Assembly (NCBI RefSeq): GCF_009905375.1
Contig: NW_027417662.1
Location: forward strand, 1-64,000
Reading direction: 5' to 3'
Origin: Apium graveolens
Taxonomy: Eukaryota > Streptophyta > Magnoliopsida > Apiales > Apiaceae
DNA: 64,000 bases
Part shown: positions 36,201 to 45,794 of the stretch, one piece after another
Layout of the letters: each line of letters begins with the position of its first letter
How positions within the stretch are numbered: the first letter of the stretch is position 1
Notes under the pieces: model-generated
Seen by the model: only the letters and a program-made list of their open reading frames with translations
The model's database searches: none
Told to the model about the DNA's origin: nothing
Translations under genes and position numbers: made by a program

Positions 36201-36559
36201 AGCAAAATTCTGTTTCTACATCAACAGCTGAAGCTGAGTACATTGCTGCTGGTAGTTGCTGTGCACAGATACTATGGATGAGGAATCAACTATTTGACTA
36301 TGGACTAACTGTTGACAAAATTCCTATATTCTGTGACAACACAAGTGCCATTGCCATTACTGAAAATCCAGTGCAGCACTCAAGAACCAAGCACATTGAC
36401 ATCAAGTACCACTTCATTAGGGAACATGTGATGAAAGGTACAGTGGAACTTCATTTTGTTTCAAGTGAAAAGCAGATTGCAGACATATTTACCAAGCCAC
36501 TTGATGAATCAACATTCACAAGATTAGTGAGTGAGCTAGGTATGCTTAATTATTCATAA
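33200..36559 (+). pseudogene. pol: Element C pol: protease, integrase, RT, RNase H
   Basis: Protease keeps WYLDSGCSRHMTG (33238). A TAG replaces Trp at 33628. GAG-pre-integrase and integrase follow (HMDLFGPV 33828, RSDNGTEF 34016, [10 protein letters not shown] 34122). The integrase tail linker carries at least five ATCCGTTG/CAACGGAT copies (34644-34770). A TAG again replaces Trp at 34921. RT has [23 protein letters not shown] and [10 protein letters not shown] (35617). A TAA replaces Gln at 35770. RNase H (DADYAGCKIDRKS, 36108) has a frameshift near 36168, then STAEAEYIAAG, ending near SELGMLNYS at 36559. The domain order is standard copia. Between gag and pol a TGA is followed by a TTTTGTTGTGTGCAG acceptor-like run, as in B. 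Confidence 0.9.
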
Positions 36560-36986
36560 ATTTATGTCCTCTATATAATCTGCCTTGAAGCCTGAAATGA
36601 ATTTGCTGCAAGAACAAAGTTGGCTTTAAGTAAGACTTATTCTATCAACGGATATTCCCTATCCGTTAAAAGCCAAAATTGTTCAATCAACGGATGTTCA
36701 TTATCCGTTTAAAGACAAATACATTTCTGGTAATTTTATCCCTCAACGGATAAAATAGTGTTGATCATCAACGGATAACTATTTACCTTATCCGTTGAAG
36801 TGTCACATCAGTTACTTTAAGTGAGTCACGATTCTTTTCCTTAACCGTTGATACAGATATACACTGTTGTATGTATTTGTATTAAAGGCAGTTTTCAAAT
36901 TTCTACAGTTTTCTTTATTCTTAAACGGCTGTAATTTGTTTAAAAGTATCATTTAATCATTTTATTTACGTTTTAATTCAAGAAAG
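36560..36986 (+). other. Element C post-pol spacer with CAACGGAT copies in both orientations
   Basis: 427 bp without coding sequence. CAACGGAT is found at about 36646, 36687, 36743 and 36769, and inverted ATCCGTTG at 36790, with near-copies ATCCGTTA, ATCCGTTT and ACCGTTGA among them. Pairs of opposite orientation could fold into short hairpins. Confidence 0.8.
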
Positions 36987-36994
36987 TATAAAAG
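36987..36994 (+). promoter_or_regulatory. Putative internal promoter for element C ORF3
   Basis: TATAAAAG in GAAAGTATAAAAGCCC, followed by a CT-rich leader (TTCTCCTTCTCTCCC), 107 bp before the ATG at 37094. Matches the arrangement in A and B. Confidence 0.6.
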
Positions 36995-37093
36995 CCCATT
37001 GAATTCTTATTTTCACTTTACGCTTCTTGCAATTTTTTTTCTCCTTCTCTCCCAAAATTCTCAAGTTTTTCTCTGCAACCTCGACTCACAACA

Positions 37094-40000
37094 ATGGCAC
37101 CAGTAGTCAAAATTATGTCTCAATCTGGATTTGTTTATGAAAAGAATAATTTCGTAGCCTTGGTTGAAAAGAATGAAGCCCATTATGATTATCACAAGAT
37201 GATGGACTTCATCAAAAACTGCAAACTAAGCTATGCAATGCTGGAAGCCCCAACCATCTACTGTGAGGTGATTGAGGAGATTTGGATAATTGCAGAGTTC
37301 AACTCCACAGATATGACTATTGCCTTCTCTCTCAAAGGTAAGGATTATTGCATTAACTGTGATGATATACAGTCTTGCTTTAAGTTGCCTGAGAATAATG
37401 CCATGACACCACACACTGATAAAGATGTATCTGCTATGTTAGATTCCATAGGCTATGCTTTTGATTCTGCTAGTTTAGGTAGTATTAGAAGGAAGGGCCT
37501 TAGGAAAGAATGAAGTTTTCTTGGAGATGCCTTTATCAAGGTTTTCTTTGGGAAGATTAGCAATTTTGATGCCATAACTTCATCTCTTGTTAATATGCTC
37601 TATATGCTAGTTTCTGATAGGTACTTTAATTTTAGCAACCATGTCATGCTAGAATTAGGTTCCAGATTAGGTAACAAAGCTAATAGACCATATAACATCT
37701 ACTATGCTAGATTCTTTATGTTATTGGCAAACTATGTTGCTGAAGGATTGGTTATATCTAATGAGAACAATAAACTCAAATGCTGGGCACAAGAGAAAAG
37801 GGTCCTTGCAGACCTTTTGAGAATGAACCTCAACAGCCAGGTGCCATTGGTATATTTGCCAATCATGAATGCACCACATGTAAGTGAGGTAAACACTTCT
37901 ATAACTTCTACTGTTTCCAACCCCATTGTTTCTTTGCCTTCCAGTATGGTAATGAAATCTGTGTCTTTATCCAAACAGGTTCCTACCAAAGCCACCAAAA
38001 CTAAAATTTCAAAACACAAGCCAAAGAAAACCACCTCTGTTGTCTCTCAAAAGACAACAGTTGTAATTTTTACCATAAACCCTGAAGGGAGTGAACAGGG
38101 TGTGAGTGGTGAGGGGAGGGGTGAACATCAAGAAACCCCCCCAGGATAAGGTGGGAGAGGTGAGTGGTACCCCAGCCAGCCAAGCCACAGTCTCTCAAAA
38201 GACTGTGGTGGTTCAAAAGGAGTAAAACACATCCATAGTTACATCCTCCCAAAAGGGTGCAACTATTGAAAATAGTCCCCAACCAAGGACACAAAACAAA
38301 AGAGGGAGGGACACTGAAGCCACACATTCACCAATCAAAGCCTTTTCAAGGAAGAAGAAGGCCAAGACCCTAGTTTCCACACAAGGGGCACACATCCGTT
38401 GATGGTTTCTACACATATAACAGAAATAATTCCAACTATAGAGGACATGGTTACTGTATAATCACTTTTAGGTTTGAGGGAAGGGAGTGATAATTTGAGT
38501 GAGAGGCTGGGTTGCTCCCAGGCAAAAGGAGAGGTTGAGAGTCATCATATGCATGCTATTTCTTCCAGCATGGCAAAAGTGAGTGAGGGGAGTGCCATCT
38601 TAGAAGGTGAGGGTGAGGGTGTGAGGGTGTGTGTGAGCCAGGGGAGCCCCTGATGCAAGAAAATAGAGAAAATGAGAGAAATGCAGGTACAGAAGCTATA
38701 AGGGTGGATCCAGCCATTGCTAGTGTGTCAATGATAATGGATGATAAAGAAAAGGAAAGACAATTTCAGCAACATTACAAAGCTATAATTGATAACATTT
38801 CCTTGGATGCTGACACTTTTACTCACCCTGTTCCAGCCTATCAATTATTGGATGCTCAGGGCAATATGGAGGCAGAACAGACTTTAAACATTGTACACAC
38901 TTCAGAATCTCTTCTCAGAGACAAAGCTGCTGTTAACAGGCTCCCTTCTCAAGCTGGTGAGCCATCTGAAGAATTTGGAGTAAATTCTAATGATGATGAT
39001 TCTGATTCTTTGGATGAGAGCATGAACTTAGGGGGAGAAGCAGGCCCAAGTTCTGTTCCAGATCTCCCTGATTGGGCATGGGCAAAGGCATCTACACCAG
39101 GAGAGTTTGGTGTTACTTTGGTCAGGCAAATAATGACTATTCAGAAGGCCCTTCAGGAGACTACATATGCTGGTACCAAGGCAATTCTTTAAGCTCATCT
39201 GGACTCTCTGCATCTCTTGCAGTTGCAGCATTTCAAACAGAATCTAAGTGTGGATGAACTCAAGCAGGACATTGCTGATGTGAAATCCTACAATGTTAAG
39301 AAGATGGATTCAGTCATGCCTTATGGTACTATGCAAGATTTCTTGGGGAGACTGAGGAAAGCATCTGATGCTGACAAGAGGCTGGCCAGGTTGGAAGACA
39401 GAGTACAGATCATTGAAGACTCTATGGTCACCATTCTTCAGAATCAACAAACTCAGACAAATCTACTAATGCAGCTGGCAAAAGCACAAGGCTTGACCCC
39501 TACCCTTGATGATAACAAAAAGGGGGAGAATAAAGGGGAAGGGGAAGGAGAGCCATCAACAACAGTTCAAATATCTCAAGTGCTAGTTCCTGCCATCACC
39601 ACTTCTCCAACTATTCAAATTAAAGGAAAGCTTGATGGAATTGATCTAATCCAGATAACAGCAGCTGAATTGCAAGTCAAAAGCAAAGGAGGAAAATTGA
39701 TGAAAAGATGCAACAAATTTTTGGTTCTATAACTTCTAAATCACAATCTGTGAAGCATAGCACAAAGGTGGAACCAATTATTATGGAGCTCAAGCCAGTA
39801 AGGAGGAATAAGGTTGGAGAAACTTCTTCCAAGAATCTGAAACCTATGGTTTTCAAGCCCAACAACAGATCCAACAAGGACTCTACAAAGAACCCTCTAA
39901 GCCTTGCTCAGTTGAAAGAAGTGGACTTTCCTCTTCCAAAGTCTGATGAAGACAAGGTTTTGGGTGGAAGTATCATAAAGCACAAAGAGACCATGAATGT

Positions 40001-40172
40001 GGTTGAAAGGAGGAACATGACTATTATCTTTAGAGAGGGAAAGAGCATTTTTGTGATGCAAGGACATCCCAAATTCCCAATAGCCAAGAGGGAAGAAACC
40101 AGAAGGTTGAAGGAAAAAGCCAAAAAGCTAAAGGCTGACAAAAGAGCACAAGCAAAGCTTGAAAATAGCTAA
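37094..40172 (+). pseudogene. Element C post-pol ORF3, several breaks
   Basis: The ORF begins MAPVVKIMSQSGFVYEKNNF. After a stop at 37511 the frame continues with FFGKISNFDAI and NIYYARFFMLLANYV, aligning in position and character with FDCITKAFGNKCSNFDAI and IVYFARFCQLLYTFC of A and B. So it is a distant homologue. A Lys-rich basic stretch (TKATKTKISKHKPKKT, near 37990) takes the place of the NLS-like patch. Frameshifts and stops near 38147, 39190 and 39715 break the rest. The C-terminal part is Lys/Glu-rich (REETRRLKEKAKKLKADKRA) and ends at 40172. No membrane segment or signal peptide is apparent. Function unknown. Confidence 0.6.
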
Positions 40173-40264
40173 AGTCAAGTCAAGCTGAAGAAAAAAAAGA
40201 AATTGAAGACAAAAGTTAAGATGAAGGTATGGGGGACATGGTTGATAATGATATGGAAGAAAAA

Positions 40265-40277
40265 AGTAGGGGGAGAT
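40265..40277 (+). promoter_or_regulatory. Element C polypurine tract
   Basis: AGTAGGGGGAGAT immediately before the 3' LTR. Confidence 0.95.
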
Positions 40278-41377
40278 TGTTAGGAATATGTGTATTAGTT
40301 TGATGATAAGTTATACAAAATACTTAAGTAGAAATCTAGTGTTTGTAGCCTCAACGGATAAGACCATCTTGGCTATCCGTTGAAGGAGTAGCTTTACTTA
40401 CCAATAAGTTTAGTATTGTAGCACATTTCATTCTCTGGATTCAAGTTGTAATTCTTAGATGTTGTAGGAAATTATTAGTCATGTTGACTACTAGTGGATA
40501 TGCAAATAGGAGGGCTAATTGTAAATATTTCATGCCTTGTAATTTTGTATAAGTGAAGAAGTATCAACTGATATTGAAGAACTTCAATGGATAAAAAATA
40601 AATCTTCAACGAATGTCTCTAAAGCTTCAACGGATAATATCCATCAACGGATAAGTGCTTCAATGGATAAAGACTTCAACTGCTAATGCATCAACGGATA
40701 AAGCTTCAACGGATAAAGCCTCAACGGATAAGGCATCAACGGATGAAAGCTTCAACAGATGCTTAGTTCATTAGCAGTTGATAGCGACAATTCATAAGCT
40801 GACAGAGGCACATGGGTTGACAGGGACAAACTGGAATGTGGAAGCCTCTAGGAGGAATCAAGAAAATGCAGCATTTCCATTCTGGTGCAAACAAGGAAGT
40901 ATTCAAAGATTAACAGCTAAACCTAAATTGCATTGGATAGAGAAATGAAGAAGAAACATGTGAAGAGCCTTTTAATTGTATTTTACAGTTTTGTCTTCAC
41001 TTGTAAACTTGGTGATATATAAACCAAGTAGCAGCTAGTAATTAGATGTGAATTTTCCAGAGCTGTTTAGAAAAATCCAGAGAGAAATCATCTAGTTTGT
41101 ACTAGGAAGCAGTTGTAATTTAATTCTTTGAATCACAGATTTTCTGAAATAACACATCTCTGGTGGAATAACAAATCCACCAGAAAAGTTTTTAAGTTCT
41201 TTGTGTTCTCTACATTTATGTTTAAATATATATCTGTCTGTATTAGCTTCAAGCCATTCACACACATCTGCTCACTAAAACTCTTAGCCTTAGAAACTAC
41301 TCAAAACTTGAAAAAGTTTGAGATTTACATTCAACCCCCCTTTTGTAAATCTCATTGTTAGTCCATTGGGAATAACA
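40278..41377 (+). repeat. Element C 3' LTR
   Basis: 1100 bp, partner of 29630-30734. Eight exact motif copies remain. Compared with the 5' LTR, several motif differences fall at the CpG of CAACGGAT (CAATGG, CAACAG, CAACGA), the pattern expected from deamination of methylated cytosine. Confidence 0.95.
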
Positions 41378-41382
41378 TAAAC

Positions 41383-44300
41383 TCATCTCTCTCACCTCTC
41401 TCTGCCGCTCATCTCTCTCCTCCTTCCCCTTTTCTAATCTCTCTCAACCATCTCCTTCGTTCATTTGTCTCACCTATTTACGACTCAGCTTCCTCAGTTA
41501 ACTCAATCACTCATCTTTCACATCTCTATTAAACCCTTAATATTTGATTAGAGCAAAAACTCAAATCCATAAATTGGTTTGAGTGATTTCAATTAAAGGT
41601 ACACTAACCATCTTTTTTCATATGAGATTATAAATGTGAAACTTTTCGATTAGATGTTGGATTATAGGTGTTCATAATTTTTGTTCGATTAAAGATCTAG
41701 TGTCATTTGTTAATTTTTTTGGGTTTTTATGTTAAATAGTACGATTTGTGTCAATTGTTTTAGAATTTTTGTGTTAATTAGTGGAACAATGTGTTAATTT
41801 ATCTATTTTGCATCATTCTCCAGTTTTAAATCTTCTTCTTTTTAGAAATATTTTAGTGACAAACTACTACTACTTTGTGTTAGTTTTATAGTTTGTGTTC
41901 ATAGTTCTTGTGTGTGTAATTTCTATTTTGTATTGTATTCTCTATTCTGGTGTATAATTGTGTTTGAATGCAATTTTGTTTTAGTTATAAAAAATGTACT
42001 GTTTTCATCTGGGCATTGTAAACCTGTTGAGTGGTATGTGGTTGAGTTTCATAAAAGTATAGGAGTGAGACGTGTGATTATAGTGTTAGGTGATTTATTT
42101 ATGTGTAATATCAATTTTTTGCATTCCTCAAGCTTGAATCTTTTTGTACCACTGTATAACTCTATATTTGTGTACATATAATTGATGTGGTGAACCCCTA
42201 CTTTGATTGCTTGTGTTTTGGGCAAGTTGTAATATTAATTTATAATAATTAGAAAGCTTTGGTTTACTCGATTATATCCAAATTTTACTGATCATTTGTG
42301 TAGATTTAGGATGACTAATATTAGGTATGTAATATATATGATCATGTCCCCTGCTTTTTAAGAAATGACAGACTAAAATGCTAAATTGATTTACAGGCCA
42401 GTATAGTGCTACCACATGCAAGTCCAATGTGATTTTGCTTTCTCTTTCCCAAAAGGAAATTGTTTAATGTCATTAATATAGGTGTTTAAAATGTGATCTG
42501 ACCTTTTTACATGATTTTACAGATGGTGCTCATATTCTTTATTAATTTATCATTAATTTAGTTGTTTGTCGTGTTTGCAAATTAAGACACTAGTATATGC
42601 TTTTCAAGTCACCTCTTGTTATAATTTTTTTTAATATGTATTTGCTTCTCATTTTTGCTTCATCAACATAATTTAAGTTGCATTGCAGGAACACCTTCTA
42701 GATAGTACTAGGGCGGGATCGAGATGGAGTAGGTGTTGGAAAAATAATTACAGGATTGATCTTGAAAAAGGTTTGTCGTTCACCATTATTATTTTGTCTA
42801 AAATTTTATACATATCTCCATGCATAGGTTACACAATTATCGGCCATACCACATAAAAGAGAAGATTTGTACTATTTTCTAGAGCAGATGTACTAATTTC
42901 TTTAGTCAACTGGTTTTCATATTAATGCAGCACTTTGCAGGATCTAAATGAATACAATTACCTAAAATTTGTAGTGGTAAAAGTTTTGAGTATTATATAT
43001 ATATATTTATAATTCACTTTTATCTATGAAATGTCTTTATTTGAGATGGCCGATTGTTATTTTGCAGGGTCATGGTGGACCTGGAAGGAATCTAAATGTC
43101 GCGGTCCAAAATATTAAGAAACCAGCTAATTGACATCATATCGAAGCTAAATGTCAGGCTAGACTTTACCTGTATTGGATTATCTGGGTTAGCCTTCTTT
43201 GAACATTTTTCTATATCGTACATATGAGTTACAAATAAGGTTGGCAAATGAGTGGCAATTCTGGACTCTCAAGTATAAATTACTTAACTGAATTGTACAC
43301 TACGAGACAGAGTATTTAGTATTCTCTTAATCTACACTTGAAAAATTTGAATTGTAAAAGTTCACGCTTACCTAGTATCTTTATCTAATATGATACATGC
43401 ATACCTATGAGATTCGTTATTGTAAGATAATATAAAGAGGTGTCAGACACTGACTTGAATTTTACATGTAGAATCCATATTCTCAAATATACAGAAATTG
43501 CAAGGGGAAAAGGGGGAAAAGATCAAGGAGACCAATTATGCTAATTTTATAGCTGTTATTATTTCTGCCAGGTATAGAACTTGGAAAGAGAACGTTGTTA
43601 AACAAAATAATAAGAAAATTGTACAATTTCATCCTTATAACCAAACATGGTCTCCAAAAGTACAAACCTCTTCTAGAATTTTAGTTTGATGATGCTTTTC
43701 TTATATGTCAAAGGCAAGCATTACTGAGGATGTGAAGTTTGTTTTAATTTTTTTATAAGAATTATACCCATTGCTTTAATTCGTTTATAAAAATTATTCT
43801 CACATACGCAGGAGATGTTCGACTGATAAAGTATAATGCAAATGCCAACGTAAGTTCCAAATCATTATTTTGCTATATAATTGTAGTTTTTGACATTAAC
43901 TATGGAAACGTTGTTTTTTAAATTTCTCTGTATTGATAATTAAGAACAGTTCTTATTCTTAATCTTTTCTTTATTTCGTTAACTAGTAATCCCATTTGGT
44001 CATCAAGGCCGAATACTATTAATTTTCAATTATTTACTTGATCCTGCTATATATGTGGACATTCTCTTCCTCCTAAATTCTAATATATGTACGGTTCCAA
44101 TAATCATTTTTACTTAGCTTATTTCTATGTAATATTGTAGAAGTGAGAGATCATCGCATTGGAGAAATGGAGAGCAATAGCTTTGTACCAAAGAATTTGG
44201 CAAGTTGGCCATGTCGCTGCTCCATCGGAGAAGTCATTTTAAGGGAGTTTCTTACCAGAGGACTAGCTAGTTGTAGCCAACAACCCAAGTTTTTATTTTT

Positions 44301-44450
44301 TTGTCATTAAAATTTATATTCAAGTACTATAGATAAGGTGATTTATTTTATAAGCCGAGTTTGTCTGGGATGTATTAATATTTGTTTTATTGGATTCGAT
44401 ATCAAACAAATTTGGAATGTGAATGTTTTTTTTATAATTTTGTGATCGTA
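41383..44450 (+). other. CACTA-1 interior: leader-like and exon-like segments, unidentified
   Basis: Starts with a CT-rich leader-like run (41383-41530) like a plant 5' UTR. Several short segments have intron-type borders: TGCAG before 42690 with GT after about 42769, TTTTGCAG before 43068, and GCCAG before 43572. A frame at 43498-43689 (IKETNYANFIAVIISAR) belongs here. They could be exons of a captured host gene or of a decayed transposase-associated gene, but no family is recognised. The rest is AT-rich. Confidence 0.35.
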
Positions 44451-44908
44451 TATGAAAAAAATATGATACCAAAATTTGGACTAATAAAAGTGTTGCACAT
44501 ATGCTAATAAAACATAAAAATATTAAAATAGAAAATAATGTGTTATAGATAAATATTGCTAAAACTTAAAAAGCATTACAATAGGCAAAAAATGTTGCAG
44601 CTAATGTTATAATAAATTACCGTGCAACACTTTTACCTCAATAAATGTTATAAAAAAATGTTGCAGTAGTCTATTGTAACATCATAAATGTGTTACTAAA
44701 ACAGAGAAAAGTGTTGCAATAAAATGATTTTGTAATACTTTGAAAATGTTGCAATAACTCCAAAAAACGTTGCTATAGGGGTCTATTGCAACGGCAGCAA
44801 ATGCAACGCTGAATTTTAGCAAAAACGTTACAAAAACTTCTATTGTAATATATTTGGGTCTTATGCTACAGTTTCTTGGAGTTGCAATAGCCCATATATG
44901 GTATAGTG
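44450..44908. repeat. CACTA-1 right subterminal region
   Basis: Dense repeats of TGTTGCA, GTTGCAATA, TGTTATA and TATTGCAAC in both orientations up to the terminal repeat, matching the left subterminal region in motif content. Confidence 0.8.
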
Positions 44909-44911
44909 TTT

Positions 44912-45209
44912 GATGTTGCTGTTCTAGTTCTAACACGTGCTTCAGGATCTCCAATTATTAAGTCAGGTGTATATGATTTGGTCCACTTCCTTGCAGATGG
45001 AAGTTGATTTCTAGAACTGGATCCTCCCCCATGATCTATGCTATCTCCATATGGGATACTTAGATGGTGTCAGTATGGGAACCCTAATAGTCTCATATCG
45101 ACTGGGTTTGGGTGTTTTGAGTTTCTTGAGTTTTGGTGGGCTTAGTTGGGGTTTGTGTTTCTTGAGACATGATTGTTTGGATCTTTACTGTATGTGTGTT
45201 AACAGAAAA
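44912..45209 (-). pseudogene. Element A gag stub fused to integrase tail by internal deletion
   Basis: Minus strand from 45170: gag start (MSQETQTPTKPTKTQ) with an early frameshift, then the RYETIRVPIL-equivalent and YPIW. At about 45048 the sequence jumps directly to the linker after integrase ([20 protein letters not shown], about 45025-44960) and ends at the CACTA-1 insertion. Compared with B this removes about 3.9 kb covering nearly all gag, protease and integrase. Short similarity around CCATATGGA and GATA may mark the deletion joint. Element A was therefore already defective or deleted later. Confidence 0.8.
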
Positions 45210-45221
45210 GCTCTGATACCA
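45210..45221 (-). promoter_or_regulatory. Element A primer binding site
   Basis: Minus-strand TGGTATCAGAGC two bases inside the 5' LTR, complementary to initiator Met-tRNA. Confidence 0.95.
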
Positions 45222-45223
45222 AT

Positions 45224-45788
45224 TGTTAGGTCACACAACACTGTAGAAGGGGGTTGAATACAGTGTTTATACAATCAAATCAATTTAAAACAAGTATGTA
45301 CCAAAGATCAAGTATATTTAATAAACTCTGTTACAATATGAGCTGTTGTTCTCTCTCAGTGATGAACAAATATCACTAAGAGCTACTAGGTTACAATGTA
45401 TAATCTACTCGATAATGATAACACATTAAGTGTAAACCCTAAGTCTGTGTTTATATAGTACATAGTTATAAGATATATTCTAATTGATTTGGAATACAAT
45501 TATGTCTCCTAAAATATATCAATCAGATATCTTCTATAAGTCTTCTAGTCCTCTAACTCTTTCCATGCATATCTTCTATTGTTTTAGTCATGATCTTCTC
45601 CTGTAAATCAGCTTCATTACTTAACTAAAATTCTTCCCGCACTTAATTTCTGATATGACCTTAGGTTCTGATATTAAGTTCTGAGTACAGTAATTCCTGA
45701 TTTTACTAAGTCCTAATATGTCCTGTTGTTAAGTTCTGAAAACTAAACACAAATCATATTAGACATGACATCTCAAATATATCTAAGA
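45224..45788 (-). repeat. Element A 5' LTR
   Basis: 565 bp, the same length as 8326-8890 and about 94% identical by eye. The outer end reads ATATCTAAGA instead of ATATCTAACA. The U3 motif copies near 45642-45740 are more decayed than in the left LTR. Confidence 0.9.
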
Positions 45789-45794
45789 TCCCCC

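Larger units (their letters stand above)
29630..41377 (+). mobile_element. SIRE-like Ty1/copia element C
   Basis: An 11.7-kb element has LTRs 29630-30734 and 40278-41377 and an exact target duplication TAAAC (29625-29629 and 41378-41382). It has PBS, PPT, gag, pol, spacer and ORF3 on the plus strand, the same plan as A and B but clearly a different family: the LTRs are about 1.1 kb and unrelated in sequence. LTR divergence is about 3.5-4% by eye. Several nonsense codons look like C-to-T or G-to-A changes. The octamer CAACGGAT occurs at least 33 times exactly across the element. Confidence 0.95.
29312..44908. mobile_element. CACTA (En/Spm) element 1, carrying element C
   Basis: The left end CACTACACCATATATG and the right end (minus strand CACTATACCATATATG) form imperfect terminal inverted repeats of about 28 bp, flanked by TTT on both sides (29309-29311 and 44909-44911), the 3-bp duplication typical of CACTA elements. 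Without the nested element C it is about 3.85 kb. No transposase (TNP2/TNP1-like) domain was recognised, so it is probably non-autonomous. It is inserted in the pol coding region of element A. Confidence 0.9.
8326..45788 (-). mobile_element. SIRE-type Ty1/copia element A, interrupted by B and CACTA-1
   Basis: Two 565-bp LTRs (8326-8890 and 45224-45788) in the same minus orientation bound this element. Flanks are CCCCC (8321-8325) and TCCCC (45789-45793), a 5-bp target duplication with one mismatch. A tRNA-iMet PBS sits next to the right LTR and a polypurine tract next to the left one. Its own sequence is about 8.5 kb: 8326-14908, 28220-29311 and 44912-45788. Order on the minus strand is a gag stub, integrase tail, RT, RNase H, spacer and ORF3. 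Most of gag, protease and integrase is deleted. LTRs differ by about 6% by eye, making A the oldest of the three SIRE-type elements. Confidence 0.9.

Noticed and set aside
45051..45257. 68-codon plus-strand frame near the element A 5' LTR
   Set aside because: It is the antisense shadow of the gag start, PBS and LTR end of element A.
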